Shown here: positions 53,004 to 62,597 of the stretch, piece by piece
How positions within the stretch are numbered: position 1 is the first letter of the stretch
How the letters are laid out: every line of letters starts with the position of its first letter
DNA from: Pseudomonadota bacterium
GTDB lineage: Bacteria > Pseudomonadota > Gammaproteobacteria > Burkholderiales > Burkholderiaceae_C
Length of the DNA stretch: 64,000 bases
Assembly (NCBI GenBank): GCA_020161065.1
Contig: JAIUPH010000028.1
Location: 248,001 to 312,000, forward strand
Reading direction: 5' to 3'
Program-made: the position numbers and the translations under genes
Notes under the pieces: model-generated
The model's input: the letters and a program-made list of their open reading frames with translations, nothing else
Database searches by the model: none
Told to the model about the DNA's origin: nothing

Positions 53004-54074
53004 ATGGGGCTGCTTCGCTGGGACCTGTTCTGCCGCGTCATCGACAACCATGGCGACCTGGGCGTGTGCTGGCGCCTGGCGCGCGACCTCGCCGCGCGCG
53101 GCGACACGGTGCGTCTGGTCGTCGACGACGCGCGCGCGCTGGCCTGGATGGCGCCGCAAGGCGCCGCCGGCGTGGAGGTGCTGCCGTGGTCCGACGCGCC
53201 GCCGGCCAACGTCGGCGACGTGGTGGGCGACGTGGTGGTGGAAGCCTTCGGCTGCGACCCGCCGCCGGCCTTCGTCGACGCCATGGCGCGGCGGCGGCCG
53301 CCGCCGGTGTGGATCAACCTCGAATACCTCAGCGCAGAGGCTTACGTCGAACGTTCACACGGCCTGCCGTCGCCGCAGTCCAATGGCCTGCACAAGTGGT
53401 TCTTCTACCCCGGCTTCACGCCGCGCACCGGCGGCCTGCTGCGCGAATCAGCCTTGCTGCAGCAGCAGGAAGCCTTCGACCGCCAGGCCTGGCTGGCCGC
53501 GCACGGCTGGGCGCCACGGCCCGGCGAACGCGTGGCCAGCCTGTTCAGCTACGCGCTGCCGCGGCTGGCCGACTGGCTGCCCGTGCTGGCCGCGCAGCCC
53601 ACGCTGCTGCTGGCCGCGCCGGGCCCCGCGGTGGCGCCGCTGCGCGCGCTGCCGCTGCCACCTGGCCTGCGCGTGATCGAACTGCCCTGGCTGACGCAGC
53701 CCGACTACGACCGCCTGCTGTGGAGTTGCGACCTCAACGCCGTGCGCGGCGAAGATTCGTTCGTGCGCGCGCAATGGGCCGCCGCGCCGCTGCTGTGGCA
53801 GATCTACCCCCAGCACGACGGCGCCCACGCGCCGAAGCTGGAGGCCTGGCTCGACCGCTGCCTGGACGGCGCCCCGCCGTCGCTGGCGCTGGCCGTGCGC
53901 CGCGCCCAGCGGCAATGGAACGGGCTCGACGCTGGCGCGCCGGCGCTGCCCGAGTTGCCGGACCTGGCGGCCTGGCGCGCCTGGCAGCAAGCCTGGCGGC
54001 AACGCCTGCTGGCGCAGCACGATCTGACGACCGAACTGCGGCGTTTTGCACTGGAAAAAGCGGGCAAACCCTAG
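53004..54074 (+). CDS. earP: EF-P arginine rhamnosyltransferase EarP
   Basis: 356-residue GT-B-fold glycosyltransferase that puts rhamnose from dTDP-rhamnose on Arg32 of EF-P. Seen: the opening [24 protein letters not shown] with catalytic Asp (DNHGDLG), and the C-terminal [21 protein letters not shown] nucleotide-sugar site. The EF-P gene with Arg32 follows 57 bp downstream, which confirms the pairing. ATG 53004; the longer frame has no conserved residues. A GATAAT lies 6 nt upstream of it, so the transcript may be short-leadered. Confidence 0.95.
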   Translation: MGLLRWDLFCRVIDNHGDLGVCWRLARDLAARGDTVRLVVDDARALAWMAPQGAAGVEVLPWSDAPPANVGDVVGDVVVEAFGCDPPPAFVDAMARRRPPPVWINLEYLSAEAYVERSHGLPSPQSNGLHKWFFYPGFTPRTGGLLRESALLQQQEAFDRQAWLAAHGWAPRPGERVASLFSYALPRLADWLPVLAAQPTLLLAAPGPAVAPLRALPLPPGLRVIELPWLTQPDYDRLLWSCDLNAVRGEDSFVRAQWAAAPLLWQIYPQHDGAHAPKLEAWLDRCLDGAPPSLALAVRRAQRQWNGLDAGAPALPELPDLAAWRAWQQAWRQRLLAQHDLTTELRRFALEKAGKP

Positions 54075-54082
54075 TGGCCTGC

Positions 54083-54088
54083 TAGAAT
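54083..54088 (+). promoter_or_regulatory. Candidate -10 element of efp
   Basis: TAGAAT, 43 nt upstream of the efp ATG, in an otherwise GC-rich gap behind earP. The -35 region is not clear. efp could also be read from earP. Confidence 0.35.
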
Positions 54089-54131
54089 CGCGGGCTTTTC
54101 GCCAAGCTGAATCGCGCTCAGGACAACGACC

Positions 54132-54686
54132 ATGAAACTCGCACAGGAAATCCGCGCCGGCAACGTCATCATGCAGGGCAAGGACCCGATGGTCGTGCTC
54201 AAGACCGAATACAGCCGCGGCGGCCGCGGCGCCGCCACGGTGCGCATGAAGATGAAGAACCTGCTCAACAACGCAGGGGCCGAAGTCGTCTTCAAGGCCG
54301 ACGACAAGATGGACCAGATCATCCTCGACAAGAAGGACTGCACCTACACCTACTTCGCCGACCCGATGTACGTCTTCATGGACGCCGAGTACAACCAGTA
54401 CGAGGTGGAAGCCGAGAACATGGGCGACGCCATCCAGTACCTGGAAGACGCGATGCCGGTGGAAGTGACCTTCTACGACGGCAAGGCCATCTCGGTGGAA
54501 ATGCCCACTACGGTGGTGCGCCAGATCAACACCGAGCCGGCCGTCAAGGGCGACACCTCGGGCAAGGTGATGAAGCCCGCGCGCCTGGTCGGCACCGGCT
54601 TCGAGGTGGCGGTGCCGGTGTTCGTGGAAGACGGCGACCGCATCGAGATCGACACCCGCACGCACGAGTACCGCAAGCGCGCCTGA
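54132..54686 (+). CDS. efp: Translation elongation factor P
   Basis: 184 residues, three beta-barrel domains. Arg32 is at the tip of the first-domain loop ([10 protein letters not shown]) instead of Lys, the mark of rhamnosylated EF-P. It rescues ribosomes stalled at polyproline. ATG 54132 fits length and the [11 protein letters not shown] start. It stands next to its modifying enzyme gene earP. A strong terminator follows the stop by 25 bp. Confidence 0.97.
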   Translation: MKLAQEIRAGNVIMQGKDPMVVLKTEYSRGGRGAATVRMKMKNLLNNAGAEVVFKADDKMDQIILDKKDCTYTYFADPMYVFMDAEYNQYEVEAENMGDAIQYLEDAMPVEVTFYDGKAISVEMPTTVVRQINTEPAVKGDTSGKVMKPARLVGTGFEVAVPVFVEDGDRIEIDTRTHEYRKRA

Positions 54687-54711
54687 CCTCGGTCGGCGCC
54701 GCATCGATCAA

Positions 54712-54734
54712 GGGGCACCGCGGTGCCCCTTTTT
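54712..54734 (+). terminator. Rho-independent terminator of efp
   Basis: Perfect 18-bp palindrome with arms GGGGCACCG and CGGTGCCCC, then five T (54730-54734). It is 25 bp after the efp stop. Confidence 0.9.
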
Positions 54735-54796
54735 CGTGGGTGCCGTGTCGCGTAGACTGCACAGAATTCTGTCATCTACGCACAAAGGAACCGGCC

Positions 54797-55117
54797 ATGG
54801 GCTTTTCCGCCAGCGACGTGGTGCCGTTCACCCAGGCCCGCGCCAAGCTGTCCGAACTGGCCGACCAGGCCAAGGCGGGCGCCGAGAAGATCATCACCAA
54901 GAACGGCGAGAGCTATGTGGCCCTCATCGACGCGGCTCGCCTGGACTACTACCACGCGCTGGAGCGCGAGCGCATCCATCTGCTGCTGATCGAAGACGCC
55001 AGGCGCGGCCTGGCCGACATCGCTGCCGGGCGGACCTTCGAGGCCGACCGAGCCCTTGCGGAGTTGCAACGCCGCCGAGCGGCAGCCAAGGCGCCGACCC
55101 GCAGGAAGCGTGGCTGA
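54797..55117 (+). CDS. Phd/YefM-type antitoxin
   Basis: 106 residues. The Phd/YefM core FTQARAKLSELADQAKAG...ITKNGESYVALID is at the N-terminus, followed by a longer C-terminal helix with Arg-rich end (RRRAAAKAPTRRKRG). It should neutralise the ParE-like toxin and autoregulate. ATG 54797 has AAAGGA upstream. The toxin start codon overlaps the end of this gene. Confidence 0.9.
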   Translation: MGFSASDVVPFTQARAKLSELADQAKAGAEKIITKNGESYVALIDAARLDYYHALERERIHLLLIEDARRGLADIAAGRTFEADRALAELQRRRAAAKAPTRRKRG

Positions 55118-55511
55118 TCGCCTGTTTCGGGTCGAGCTGTCCGCCAGCTTCCTGGCGCGGCTGGACGCCATCGAAGCGTTCCTGGTCGAGTCCGACGCAG
55201 GCTTCGCATTCGATCGACTGCTGGCTGAACTGCGGGCGACGGTGATTCCCAACCTGGCGCGCTTCCCCCGCATCGGCCGGCGCTATCTCGACAGCACGCC
55301 CCGCTCCGCCGAGGCCCTGGCCTTGCTCGCCGCGCTGCCGGCCGGCGCCGCCGACGCGCTGCGCGAGTACCTGCATGGCGACGACCTGATGCTCTACACC
55401 GTCTCCACGGTTTCGGACGCCGAGGGCGTGGTTCATCTGCTGTCGATCCGGCACCACCGCGAACTGTCGTTCGGGTTCGCTCGGCGTGCTGGGCCGGCGG
55501 TCGATCCGTAA
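55110..55511 (+). CDS. RelE/ParE-family toxin
   Basis: 133 residues: FRVELSASFLARLDAIEAFL at the start and the closing VVHLLSIRHHRELSFGF, which are typical of ParE/RelE plasmid-stabilisation toxins. The GTG at 55110 overlaps the antitoxin TGA (GTGGCTGA), giving a coupled toxin-antitoxin pair. It could poison gyrase or ribosomes; that choice cannot be made here. Confidence 0.87.
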   Translation: MADRLFRVELSASFLARLDAIEAFLVESDAGFAFDRLLAELRATVIPNLARFPRIGRRYLDSTPRSAEALALLAALPAGAADALREYLHGDDLMLYTVSTVSDAEGVVHLLSIRHHRELSFGFARRAGPAVDP

Positions 55512-55569
55512 GTCACCCGGCGGCGCGCTCGAGTCCGGCACGGCCTCTCCCACGGCATATCCTCGCGCG

Positions 55570-56517
55570 ATGAGCTTCGACTTCGACGCCGCGGTGCAGG
55601 CGCCATTTCGCATGCAGCCGGGTTTGCGCAAGCTGGCGCCGGGCGCCGTGCAGCTCACGCCGATGGCGGCCGGCGGCCGTCACCAGCGCGAGAAGATGGC
55701 CGTGCTGTCGAGCTTTGCCGACCAGGCCCTGGTGGCGCGCCCCGGCTTCGACGCCATGCCGGCGCTGGACGTGCTGTGCCGCCAGGCCGCCGCCGAGCAT
55801 CCCCGGCACTTTGCGTGGGACGGCCGCGCCGCCACCGCGCCGCAACTCGGCCTGCGCGTGCGCGACGGCGCGGTCGAGCAGACCGGCAGCGGCGCCTTCG
55901 GCCTGGGCGACGAAGTGCCGCGCTGCGTGGCGCTGCAAGCGCCCGAGTGGCGGCTGCCGGCGCTGCTGGCGCTGTGCTTCGTCGAAGACCTGGCCATCGT
56001 CGACGTGGCCGACGCCAGCCTGCCCTGGCTGGCGGTGGCGCTGCCCTCGCACTGGGCGCCCGAGGACAAGGTCGGCCGCTCGTTCGTGCAGGTGCACGCG
56101 CCGGTGCCCGACGCCGACCTGCTGCGCCAGGCGGCGCCGGCGCTGGCCCGGCTGGTCGGCGGCCCCGACCGCTGGGAGCGCTTCGTCTGGACCGTCAGCG
56201 ACACGCCGCGCCTGCACACCCACCCGCGCCGCGTGGCGCCCGAGCGCTGGGCGCACGACCCGCAGGCGACCGGCCTGCCGCGCGCCTGGTTCCGCAGCGA
56301 ACGGCAAAGCTTCATCCCGGTGCCGGCGGCCGGCCAGAGCGTGTTCACGATCGCCGTCGACGTGCGGCCGTTGCCCGAGGTGGTGCACAGCGCCGACCGC
56401 GCGCGCCGCCTGGCCGACGCCATCGCCAGCATGAGCCCTGCCGTGCTGGACTACCGTGGCCTGACCCCCGTGCGCGAGCCGCTGCTGCGCTGGCTGGCCG
56501 AACGGGCCGCCGCTTGA
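55570..56517 (+). CDS. DUF3445 family protein (heme-dependent oxidative N-demethylase-like)
   Basis: 315 residues of the DUF3445/HODM-alpha type; a relative in Pseudomonas mendocina is the heme subunit of a dimethylamine monooxygenase. Seen: WLAVALPSHWAPEDKVGRSF near the middle and a conserved TVSDTPRLHTHPRR segment with His residues. It has no signal peptide. ATG 55570. The stop overlaps the mnmC start (TTGA), so the pair is coupled, although no functional link is known to me. Confidence 0.75.
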   Translation: MSFDFDAAVQAPFRMQPGLRKLAPGAVQLTPMAAGGRHQREKMAVLSSFADQALVARPGFDAMPALDVLCRQAAAEHPRHFAWDGRAATAPQLGLRVRDGAVEQTGSGAFGLGDEVPRCVALQAPEWRLPALLALCFVEDLAIVDVADASLPWLAVALPSHWAPEDKVGRSFVQVHAPVPDADLLRQAAPALARLVGGPDRWERFVWTVSDTPRLHTHPRRVAPERWAHDPQATGLPRAWFRSERQSFIPVPAAGQSVFTIAVDVRPLPEVVHSADRARRLADAIASMSPAVLDYRGLTPVREPLLRWLAERAAA

Positions 56518-58433
56518 AGACGCAGCCGCTGCGGCCGGCCCGCGTCGAATGGGCCGCCGACGGCACGCCGCGGGCGCCGGACTTCGGCGACGTCTACCAC
56601 GGCGACGCCGGCGCCGCCGCGCAGGCGCGGCAGGTGTTCCTGGCCGGCAACGGGTTGCCGCGACGCTGGGCCGATCGCGACGACTTCACCATTTTCGAGA
56701 CCGGCTTCGGCCTCGGGCATAACTTCATCGCCACGTGGCAGGCCTGGCGCGACGACCCGCAGCGGCCGCGGTGCTTGCATTACCTTGCCGTTGATGCCCA
56801 TCCGCCGCGCCTGGACGACCTGCGGCGCGCCCACCGGGACCGCGAGTGCGCCGAGCTGGCGCAAGCCCTGCTCGCCGCCTCGCCGCCGCTGGTGCCGGGG
56901 CTGCACCGGCTGGACTTCGCCGACGGCGCGCTGCGCCTCATGCTGGCCTTCGGCGACGTGCGCGACTGGCTGCCCGAATGGCGCTTCGCGGCCGACGCCT
57001 TCTACCTGGACGGCTTCGCGCCGGCACTGAACCCCGCCATGTGGGACCGCGCCGTGCTGCGCACCCTGGGCCACCGCGCCGCGCCCGGCGCGACGGCCGC
57101 GACGTGGAGCGTGGCGCGCGCGGTGCGCGACGGCCTGGGCGCCGCCGGCTTCGCCTGCGAGCGCCGCGCCGGCCTCGGCGGCAAGCGCGAGGTGCTGCAG
57201 GCCCGCTACCAGCCGCGCCGGCCGCCGCCCCCAGCCACGCCACGCCCCGGCCGCGTACTGGTGCTGGGCGCCGGGCTGGCCGGCGCCAGCTGCGCCGCGG
57301 CGCTGGCCGAACTGGGCTGCGCGGTCGAGGTGATCGACCGTCAGGCCGCGCCGGCCGAAGGCAGCTCGGGCAACCCGGCCGGACTGTTCCACGCTACCGT
57401 GCACGCCAGCGACAACCCGCATGCGCGGCTGTTCCGCGCCGCCGCGCTGCGCACGGCGCAATTCGTGCGCCGCTGCACCGCCGTGCCGCAGGGCGTGGAC
57501 GGCCTGCTGCGGCTGGAGCCGCAGCGCGACGCGGCGGCGATGCAGTCGTTGATCGACGCCCAAGGCCTGCCGGCCGATTTCGTGCAAGCGCTGCCGGCGG
57601 CCGAAGCCGGCGCGCGGGCCGGCGTGCCGCTGCGTTCACCGGCGTGGTGGTACCCAGCGGGCGGCTGGGTGTCGCCGGCGGACCTGGTGCGCACGCTGTT
57701 GGCGCGGCCCGGCATCGCGTTCCGCGGCGGCGTGGCCGTGCAGGCCTTGCGCCGCGACGGCGCGCAATGGACTTGCGTCGACGGCGAAGGCCGCGCGCTG
57801 GCCGGCGCCGAACACCTCGTGCTGGCCTGCGCCGAACAGGCCGGCCCTTTGCTGCAGGCGCTGGGCTGGCCAGCACTGCCGCTCGTCGCCCGCCGCGGCC
57901 AGGTCAGCGTGCTGCCGGCCGGCGTGCTGCCCTTCGACTTGAGGCTGCCGCTGGCCGGCGACGGCTACGCCCTGCCCTTGCCCGACGGCCGCGTGCTGTG
58001 CGGCGCGAGCAACCGCGACGGCGATGACGGCGACGATCCCCGCCCGCGCGAGCAAGACCATCGCGCCAACCTGCAGCGGCTGCAAAGCCTGTGCGGGCTA
58101 ACGTCGGAATTGAACGTCGATGGCGGTCGCCTGCAAGGCCGCGTCGGCTGGCGCGTGCAGGCACCCGACCGGCTGCCGCTGGTCGGCCCGCTGCCCTTGC
58201 GCGAGATCGCGCCCGGCATGCGGCTGGACCAGGCGCGGCTGCTGCCGCGCGAGCCCGGGCTGCACCTGGCGGTGGGTTTCGGCGGCCGCGGCCTCACGCT
58301 GGCGCCGCTGCTGGGCGAAGTGCTGGCCGCACGGCTGCTGGGCACGCCGCTGCCGCTGGAGCAAAGCCTGGTCGATGCCGTGGACCCGGGGCGCTGGTTG
58401 GTCCGCGCGGCGCGCAAGGCCGCGGGCGGCTGA
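56514..58433 (+). CDS. mnmC: Bifunctional tRNA 5-methylaminomethyl-2-thiouridine biosynthesis protein MnmC
   Basis: 639 residues, two domains. The N-terminal half is a methyltransferase (DUF752) with FTIFETGFGLGHNFIATW (SAM site, near 62-79) and a FYLDGFAPALNPAMWD segment. The C-terminal half is an FAD oxidoreductase with VLVLGAGLAGASCAAALAEL (about 245-264) and GRGLTLAPLLGEVLA near the end. MnmC makes the last steps of mnm5 at the tRNA wobble uridine. TTG 56514 overlaps the previous stop as TTGA; no ATG gives the conserved start. The order matches E. coli MnmC. Confidence 0.93.
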   Translation: MKTQPLRPARVEWAADGTPRAPDFGDVYHGDAGAAAQARQVFLAGNGLPRRWADRDDFTIFETGFGLGHNFIATWQAWRDDPQRPRCLHYLAVDAHPPRLDDLRRAHRDRECAELAQALLAASPPLVPGLHRLDFADGALRLMLAFGDVRDWLPEWRFAADAFYLDGFAPALNPAMWDRAVLRTLGHRAAPGATAATWSVARAVRDGLGAAGFACERRAGLGGKREVLQARYQPRRPPPPATPRPGRVLVLGAGLAGASCAAALAELGCAVEVIDRQAAPAEGSSGNPAGLFHATVHASDNPHARLFRAAALRTAQFVRRCTAVPQGVDGLLRLEPQRDAAAMQSLIDAQGLPADFVQALPAAEAGARAGVPLRSPAWWYPAGGWVSPADLVRTLLARPGIAFRGGVAVQALRRDGAQWTCVDGEGRALAGAEHLVLACAEQAGPLLQALGWPALPLVARRGQVSVLPAGVLPFDLRLPLAGDGYALPLPDGRVLCGASNRDGDDGDDPRPREQDHRANLQRLQSLCGLTSELNVDGGRLQGRVGWRVQAPDRLPLVGPLPLREIAPGMRLDQARLLPREPGLHLAVGFGGRGLTLAPLLGEVLAARLLGTPLPLEQSLVDAVDPGRWLVRAARKAAGG

Positions 58434-58436
58434 TCG

Positions 58437-59096
58437 TCAGAAGTCGATCTGCTGCACGCCTTGCGCGGTGCCCAGCAGGCACAGGCTGGCGCGGTGGCGC
58501 GCGAAGATGCCCACGGTCACGACGCCGGGCCATTGGTTGATCTCGGTCTCCAGCGCCGGCGGGTCCTGGATCGCGAGGCCGCGCACGTCGAGGATCGGCA
58601 GGCCGTTGTCGGTGCGCACGCCTTCGCGCAGCGTGGCCGTGCCGCCCAGCGCGGCAAAGCGCCGCGTGATCTGCGCGACTGCCATCGGAATCACTTCCAC
58701 CGGCAGCGGAAAGGCGCCCAGCACCGCCACGCGCTTGCTCTGGTCGGCGATGCAGACGAAGCGCTCGGCGAGGTCGGCGACGATCTTCTCGCGCGTCAGC
58801 GCCGCGCCGCCGCCCTTGATCATGCAGCCATGGCCGTCGATCTCGTCGGCCCCGTCCACGTAGACCGGCAGCCGCTGCACCGCCTGCGCGTCCAGCACCG
58901 CGATGCCATGCGCGCGCAAGCGCGCGCTGCTGCCTTCGGAACTGGACACGGCGCCGGCGATGCGATCCTTGCGCGTGGCCAGCGCGTCGATGAAGTGGTT
59001 GACCGTGGAGCCGGTGCCGACGCCGACGATCGCGCCGTCGGGAACGAAGGCCAGCGCCGCGCGGCCGACCAGGGCCTTGAGTTCATCCTGTGTCAT
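58437..59096 (-). CDS. rpiA: Ribose-5-phosphate isomerase A
   Basis: 219-residue RpiA that interconverts ribose 5-phosphate and ribulose 5-phosphate. Motifs: [16 protein letters not shown] (about 25-40), [10 protein letters not shown] (acidic pair near 85) and [19 protein letters not shown]. All are conserved. ATG 59096. It is convergent with mnmC (3 bp) and divergent from pyrD (34 bp). Confidence 0.96.
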   Translation of the reverse strand: MTQDELKALVGRAALAFVPDGAIVGVGTGSTVNHFIDALATRKDRIAGAVSSSEGSSARLRAHGIAVLDAQAVQRLPVYVDGADEIDGHGCMIKGGGAALTREKIVADLAERFVCIADQSKRVAVLGAFPLPVEVIPMAVAQITRRFAALGGTATLREGVRTDNGLPILDVRGLAIQDPPALETEINQWPGVVTVGIFARHRASLCLLGTAQGVQQIDF

Positions 59097-59130
59097 GGCC
59101 TTGGATTATCGGCTGCGAGAATGCCGCCCC

Positions 59131-60195
59131 ATGCCGCTCGTCCCCTACGCCCTGACCCGCCCCTTCCTGTTCGGCCTGGACCCCGAACGCGCGCACGAAC
59201 TGACGCTGGACGCCATCGCGCGGCTGCAGAACACGCCGGCGCAATGCCTGTGGTCAGCGCCGCGCGTCGACGATCCGGTGACCGTCGCCGGGCTGCGCTT
59301 TCCCAACCGCGTGGGCCTGGCCGCCGGGCTGGACAAGAACGGCCGCTGCATCGACGGCCTGGGCGCCATGGGCTTCGGCTTCATCGAGGTGGGCACCGTC
59401 ACGCCGCTGGGCCAGCCCGGCAACCCCAAGCCGCGCATGTTCCGCCTGCCGGCCAAGCAGGCGCTGATCAACCGCCTGGGCTTCAACAACGAAGGGCTGC
59501 AGGCCTTCGTGGCCAACGTTCGACGAGCGACGGCCTTCCGCGCCGGTGGCGGCATCGTGGGCCTGAACATCGGCAAGAACGCGGCGACGCCGATCGAGCG
59601 CGCGGTCGACGACTACCTCGCCTGCCTGGACGGCGTGGCGCCGCACGCCGACTACGTGACGCTGAACATCTCCAGCCCCAACACCAAAAACCTGCGCGCG
59701 CTGCAAAGCGACGAGGTGCTGGACGCGCTGCTGCAAGCCGTCACCGCGCGCCGCGACGCGCTGCAGCCGCGCATCGGCCGCCGCGTGCCGCTGTTCCTGA
59801 AGATCGCGCCCGATCTCGACGACGCGCAGATCGGCGTGATCGCCGCCACCGTGCGCCGCCACGGCATCGACGGCCTGATCGCCACCAACACGACGATCGC
59901 GCGCGACGCGGTGCAAGGCCTGCCGCACGCCGCCGAGGCCGGCGGCCTGAGCGGCGCGCCGGTGTTCGAGCCCAGCAACCGCGTCATCGGCGCCTTGCGT
60001 CGCGCGTTGGGGCCGGCGTTCCCGATCATCGGCGTCGGCGGCGTGCTGAGCGGCGCGCAAGCGCGCGCCAAGATCGAGGCCGGCGCCGACCTGGTGCAGA
60101 TCTACACCGGGTTGATCTACCGCGGCCCGGCGCTGATCGGCGAGGCGGCGCGGGCACTGGTGGATGCGGCGGCGCTGGCGCCGCGGCGCGGCTGA
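59131..60195 (+). CDS. pyrD: Dihydroorotate dehydrogenase (quinone), class 2
   Basis: 354 residues of membrane-linked class 2 PyrD, which oxidises dihydroorotate to orotate and feeds electrons to quinone. Seen: N-terminal helix for membrane association ([25 protein letters not shown]), [25 protein letters not shown] (with catalytic Ser), [17 protein letters not shown] and [10 protein letters not shown] for FMN. ATG 59131. Confidence 0.96.
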   Translation: MPLVPYALTRPFLFGLDPERAHELTLDAIARLQNTPAQCLWSAPRVDDPVTVAGLRFPNRVGLAAGLDKNGRCIDGLGAMGFGFIEVGTVTPLGQPGNPKPRMFRLPAKQALINRLGFNNEGLQAFVANVRRATAFRAGGGIVGLNIGKNAATPIERAVDDYLACLDGVAPHADYVTLNISSPNTKNLRALQSDEVLDALLQAVTARRDALQPRIGRRVPLFLKIAPDLDDAQIGVIAATVRRHGIDGLIATNTTIARDAVQGLPHAAEAGGLSGAPVFEPSNRVIGALRRALGPAFPIIGVGGVLSGAQARAKIEAGADLVQIYTGLIYRGPALIGEAARALVDAAALAPRRG

Positions 60196-60309
60196 TCAGG
60201 CGGCGCGGGGCGCCGGCGCAGCCAGATCACCGCGCCATGGCGCAGCGGCCAGGGCTCGGCAGGGCCGGCCAGCAGCGCCGAGGCGGCCAGGCCCAACTCA
60301 GGTCCAGCC
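60196..60309. other. Gap between pyrD and ppk1
   Basis: 114 bp between convergent genes. I see no clear terminator with a T run; the sequence is GC-rich. It may hold a bidirectional stop. Confidence 0.3.
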
Positions 60310-62382
60310 TCAAGGTCCGTCGGCGTAACGGTCTATCAGTGCCTGCTGGGCGCTCAAGCCCTGCTCGGCGACGCGATGGTAGTGGCCTTGCGCGTCCAGT
60401 TCCCAGGCGTCGCGCTGGTCGTGGAGATAGGGCACCAGCGCTTCGTCGATCACGCGCTGGCGCATCGCCGGGTCGCGCAGCGGCCTGGCCACCTCGATGC
60501 GGCGGAACAGGTTGCGGCTCATCCAGTCGGCGCTGCTGAGGTACAGCACCTCGTCGTCATCACTTTCGCCCCAGCGGAAGTAGAAGACGCGCGAATGCTC
60601 CAGGAAGCGGCCGATCACCGAGCGCACGCGGATGCGGTCGCTGACGCCCGGCAGCCCCGGCGGCAGCATGCAGGCGCCGCGCACGATGAGGTCGATGCGC
60701 GCGCCGGCCTGGCTGCAGGCGAGCAGCGCCTCGATCAGCGCCGGGTCGGTCAGCGCGTTGATCTTGGCGACGATGCGCGCCGGCGCGCCGCGGCGCGCCG
60801 CCTCGGCGACTTGCTCCACGTGCGCCAGCAGCCGCTTGTGCAACTGGAAGGGCGCGGCCACCAGGCGCTGCGAAGGCCGCAGCCGCGCCTGGCTGGCCAG
60901 CTGCTGGAACACCGCCTCGACGTCGGCGGCCAGCGCGGCGTCGGCGCTGAGCAGGCCCAGGTCGGTGTACAGCCGCGCGGTGCGCGGGTTGTAGTTGCCG
61001 GTGGACAGGTGCACATAACGGCGCAGTCCGTCGTCTTCGCGGCGCGTGATCAGCAGCAGCTTGGCATGCGTCTTGAGCCCCACGATGCCGTAGACCACCT
61101 GCGCGCCCACGGCCTCCAGCCGGTCGGCCCAGTTGATGTTGGCCTCTTCGTCGAAGCGCGCCTTCAGCTCGACGACGGCCAGCACCTCCTTGCCGCGGCG
61201 CGCCGCCTCGATCAGCAGCTCCATCAGCACCGACTGCTCGCCGGTGCGGTAGATGGTCTGGCGGATGGCCACCACCTCGGGGTCGTCGACCGCCTCGCGC
61301 AGCAGCGCCACCACCGGCTCGAAGCTCTCGAAGGGGTGGTGCAGCAGCACGTCGCCTTCGTGCAGGCGCTGCATCAGCGGCTGGCCGGGCGGCAACCGGC
61401 GCAGCGGCCAGGCCGGCACCTGCGGCGCAAAGCGCAGGGCCGGCGCGTCGGCCTGGTCGATCAACTGGTTCAGCCGCACCAGGTTGACCGGCCCGTTGAC
61501 CTTGTACAGCGCCGCCGCCGGCAGCTTGAACTGCTGCAGCAGGAAGTCGCTCAGCTCGGCCGGGCAACTGCTCACCACCTCCAGCCGGATGGCCTCGCCG
61601 AAGTGCCGCGTGCTGAGGCTGCTGCGCAGCGCCTGGCGCAGGTTGGTGACGTCGTCGCCGTCGACCTCGAGGTCGGAATCGCGCGTCACGCGGAACTGCG
61701 AGAAGGCCTGCACCGTGCGCCCGGGGAACAGCTCGGCCAGGTGCGCGCGCACCACGCTGGTCAGCAGCACGAAGCCCTGGCGGCCGCCGCTCAATTCGTC
61801 GGGCAGGCGGATGACGCGCGGCAGCGCGCGCGGCACCTTGAGGATGGCCACCGCGTTGGCGCGGCCGAAGGCATCGCGGCCGTCGAGCCTGGCGATGAAG
61901 TTGAGCGACTTGTTGGCCACCTGCGGGAACGGGTGCGAAGGGTCCAGGCCCAGCGGCACCAGCAGCGGACGGATCTGCTGCTGGAACAGGCGGTCCACCC
62001 AGCGGGCCTGGGCCGCGTCGCGCTCGGCGTGGTTGATCACCACGATGCCCTCGCGCGCCAGCGCCGGCATCAGCTCGTCGTTGAGCAACTGGTACTGCTC
62101 GTCCACCAGCGCGTGCGCCGCGCTCGACAGCGCGGCCAGGCCGGCGTGCGCCGTCTCGGCCGCATTGGCATGCCGGCGCGCGGCGTCCATCAGCTCGGCC
62201 ATGCGCACCTCGAAGAACTCGTCGAGGTTGGACGACACGATGGTCACGTAGCGCAGCCGCTCCAGCAGCGGCACGTCGGCGCGCCGGGCCTGGGCCAGCA
62301 CGCGGCGGTTGAACTCGAGGATCGCGCGCTCGCGGTTGAGCAGCGCCACCTTCGGCGCTGCGGCCGGAACGGGAACGGACAT
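60310..62382 (-). CDS. ppk: Polyphosphate kinase 1
   Basis: 690 residues, family PPK1, which makes polyphosphate from ATP. Visible: N-terminal LLNRERAILEFNRRVLAQARR, phosphohistidine region IVGLKTHAKLLLITRR (near 445), HLSTGNYNPRTARLYTDLGLL, and the C-terminal second His site. ATG 62382 (MSVPVPAAAPKVA) is chosen over the longer frame, which runs through low-complexity purine/pyrimidine-rich DNA upstream. Confidence 0.95.
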   Translation of the reverse strand: MSVPVPAAAPKVALLNRERAILEFNRRVLAQARRADVPLLERLRYVTIVSSNLDEFFEVRMAELMDAARRHANAAETAHAGLAALSSAAHALVDEQYQLLNDELMPALAREGIVVINHAERDAAQARWVDRLFQQQIRPLLVPLGLDPSHPFPQVANKSLNFIARLDGRDAFGRANAVAILKVPRALPRVIRLPDELSGGRQGFVLLTSVVRAHLAELFPGRTVQAFSQFRVTRDSDLEVDGDDVTNLRQALRSSLSTRHFGEAIRLEVVSSCPAELSDFLLQQFKLPAAALYKVNGPVNLVRLNQLIDQADAPALRFAPQVPAWPLRRLPPGQPLMQRLHEGDVLLHHPFESFEPVVALLREAVDDPEVVAIRQTIYRTGEQSVLMELLIEAARRGKEVLAVVELKARFDEEANINWADRLEAVGAQVVYGIVGLKTHAKLLLITRREDDGLRRYVHLSTGNYNPRTARLYTDLGLLSADAALAADVEAVFQQLASQARLRPSQRLVAAPFQLHKRLLAHVEQVAEAARRGAPARIVAKINALTDPALIEALLACSQAGARIDLIVRGACMLPPGLPGVSDRIRVRSVIGRFLEHSRVFYFRWGESDDDEVLYLSSADWMSRNLFRRIEVARPLRDPAMRQRVIDEALVPYLHDQRDAWELDAQGHYHRVAEQGLSAQQALIDRYADGP

Positions 62383-62597
62383 GCCCTGCAGTCTAGGCAG
62401 CGGCTGCGACAGCTTCGTGACAAGCGGAGAAAGGCCGGAGAAGGGCCGGAGAAGGGCTGGAAAAGAGCCGAAAGAGCGCCGCTTTTCAAGCCCTCGAAAG
62501 GCCCTTTGTACCGAGCCGCACACATTCGTGAAACGTCGCGCTGACGGGCGCTGCGCACCATCGACGGCACCGCCACTGACTTGCAAAGGAACCCCCG

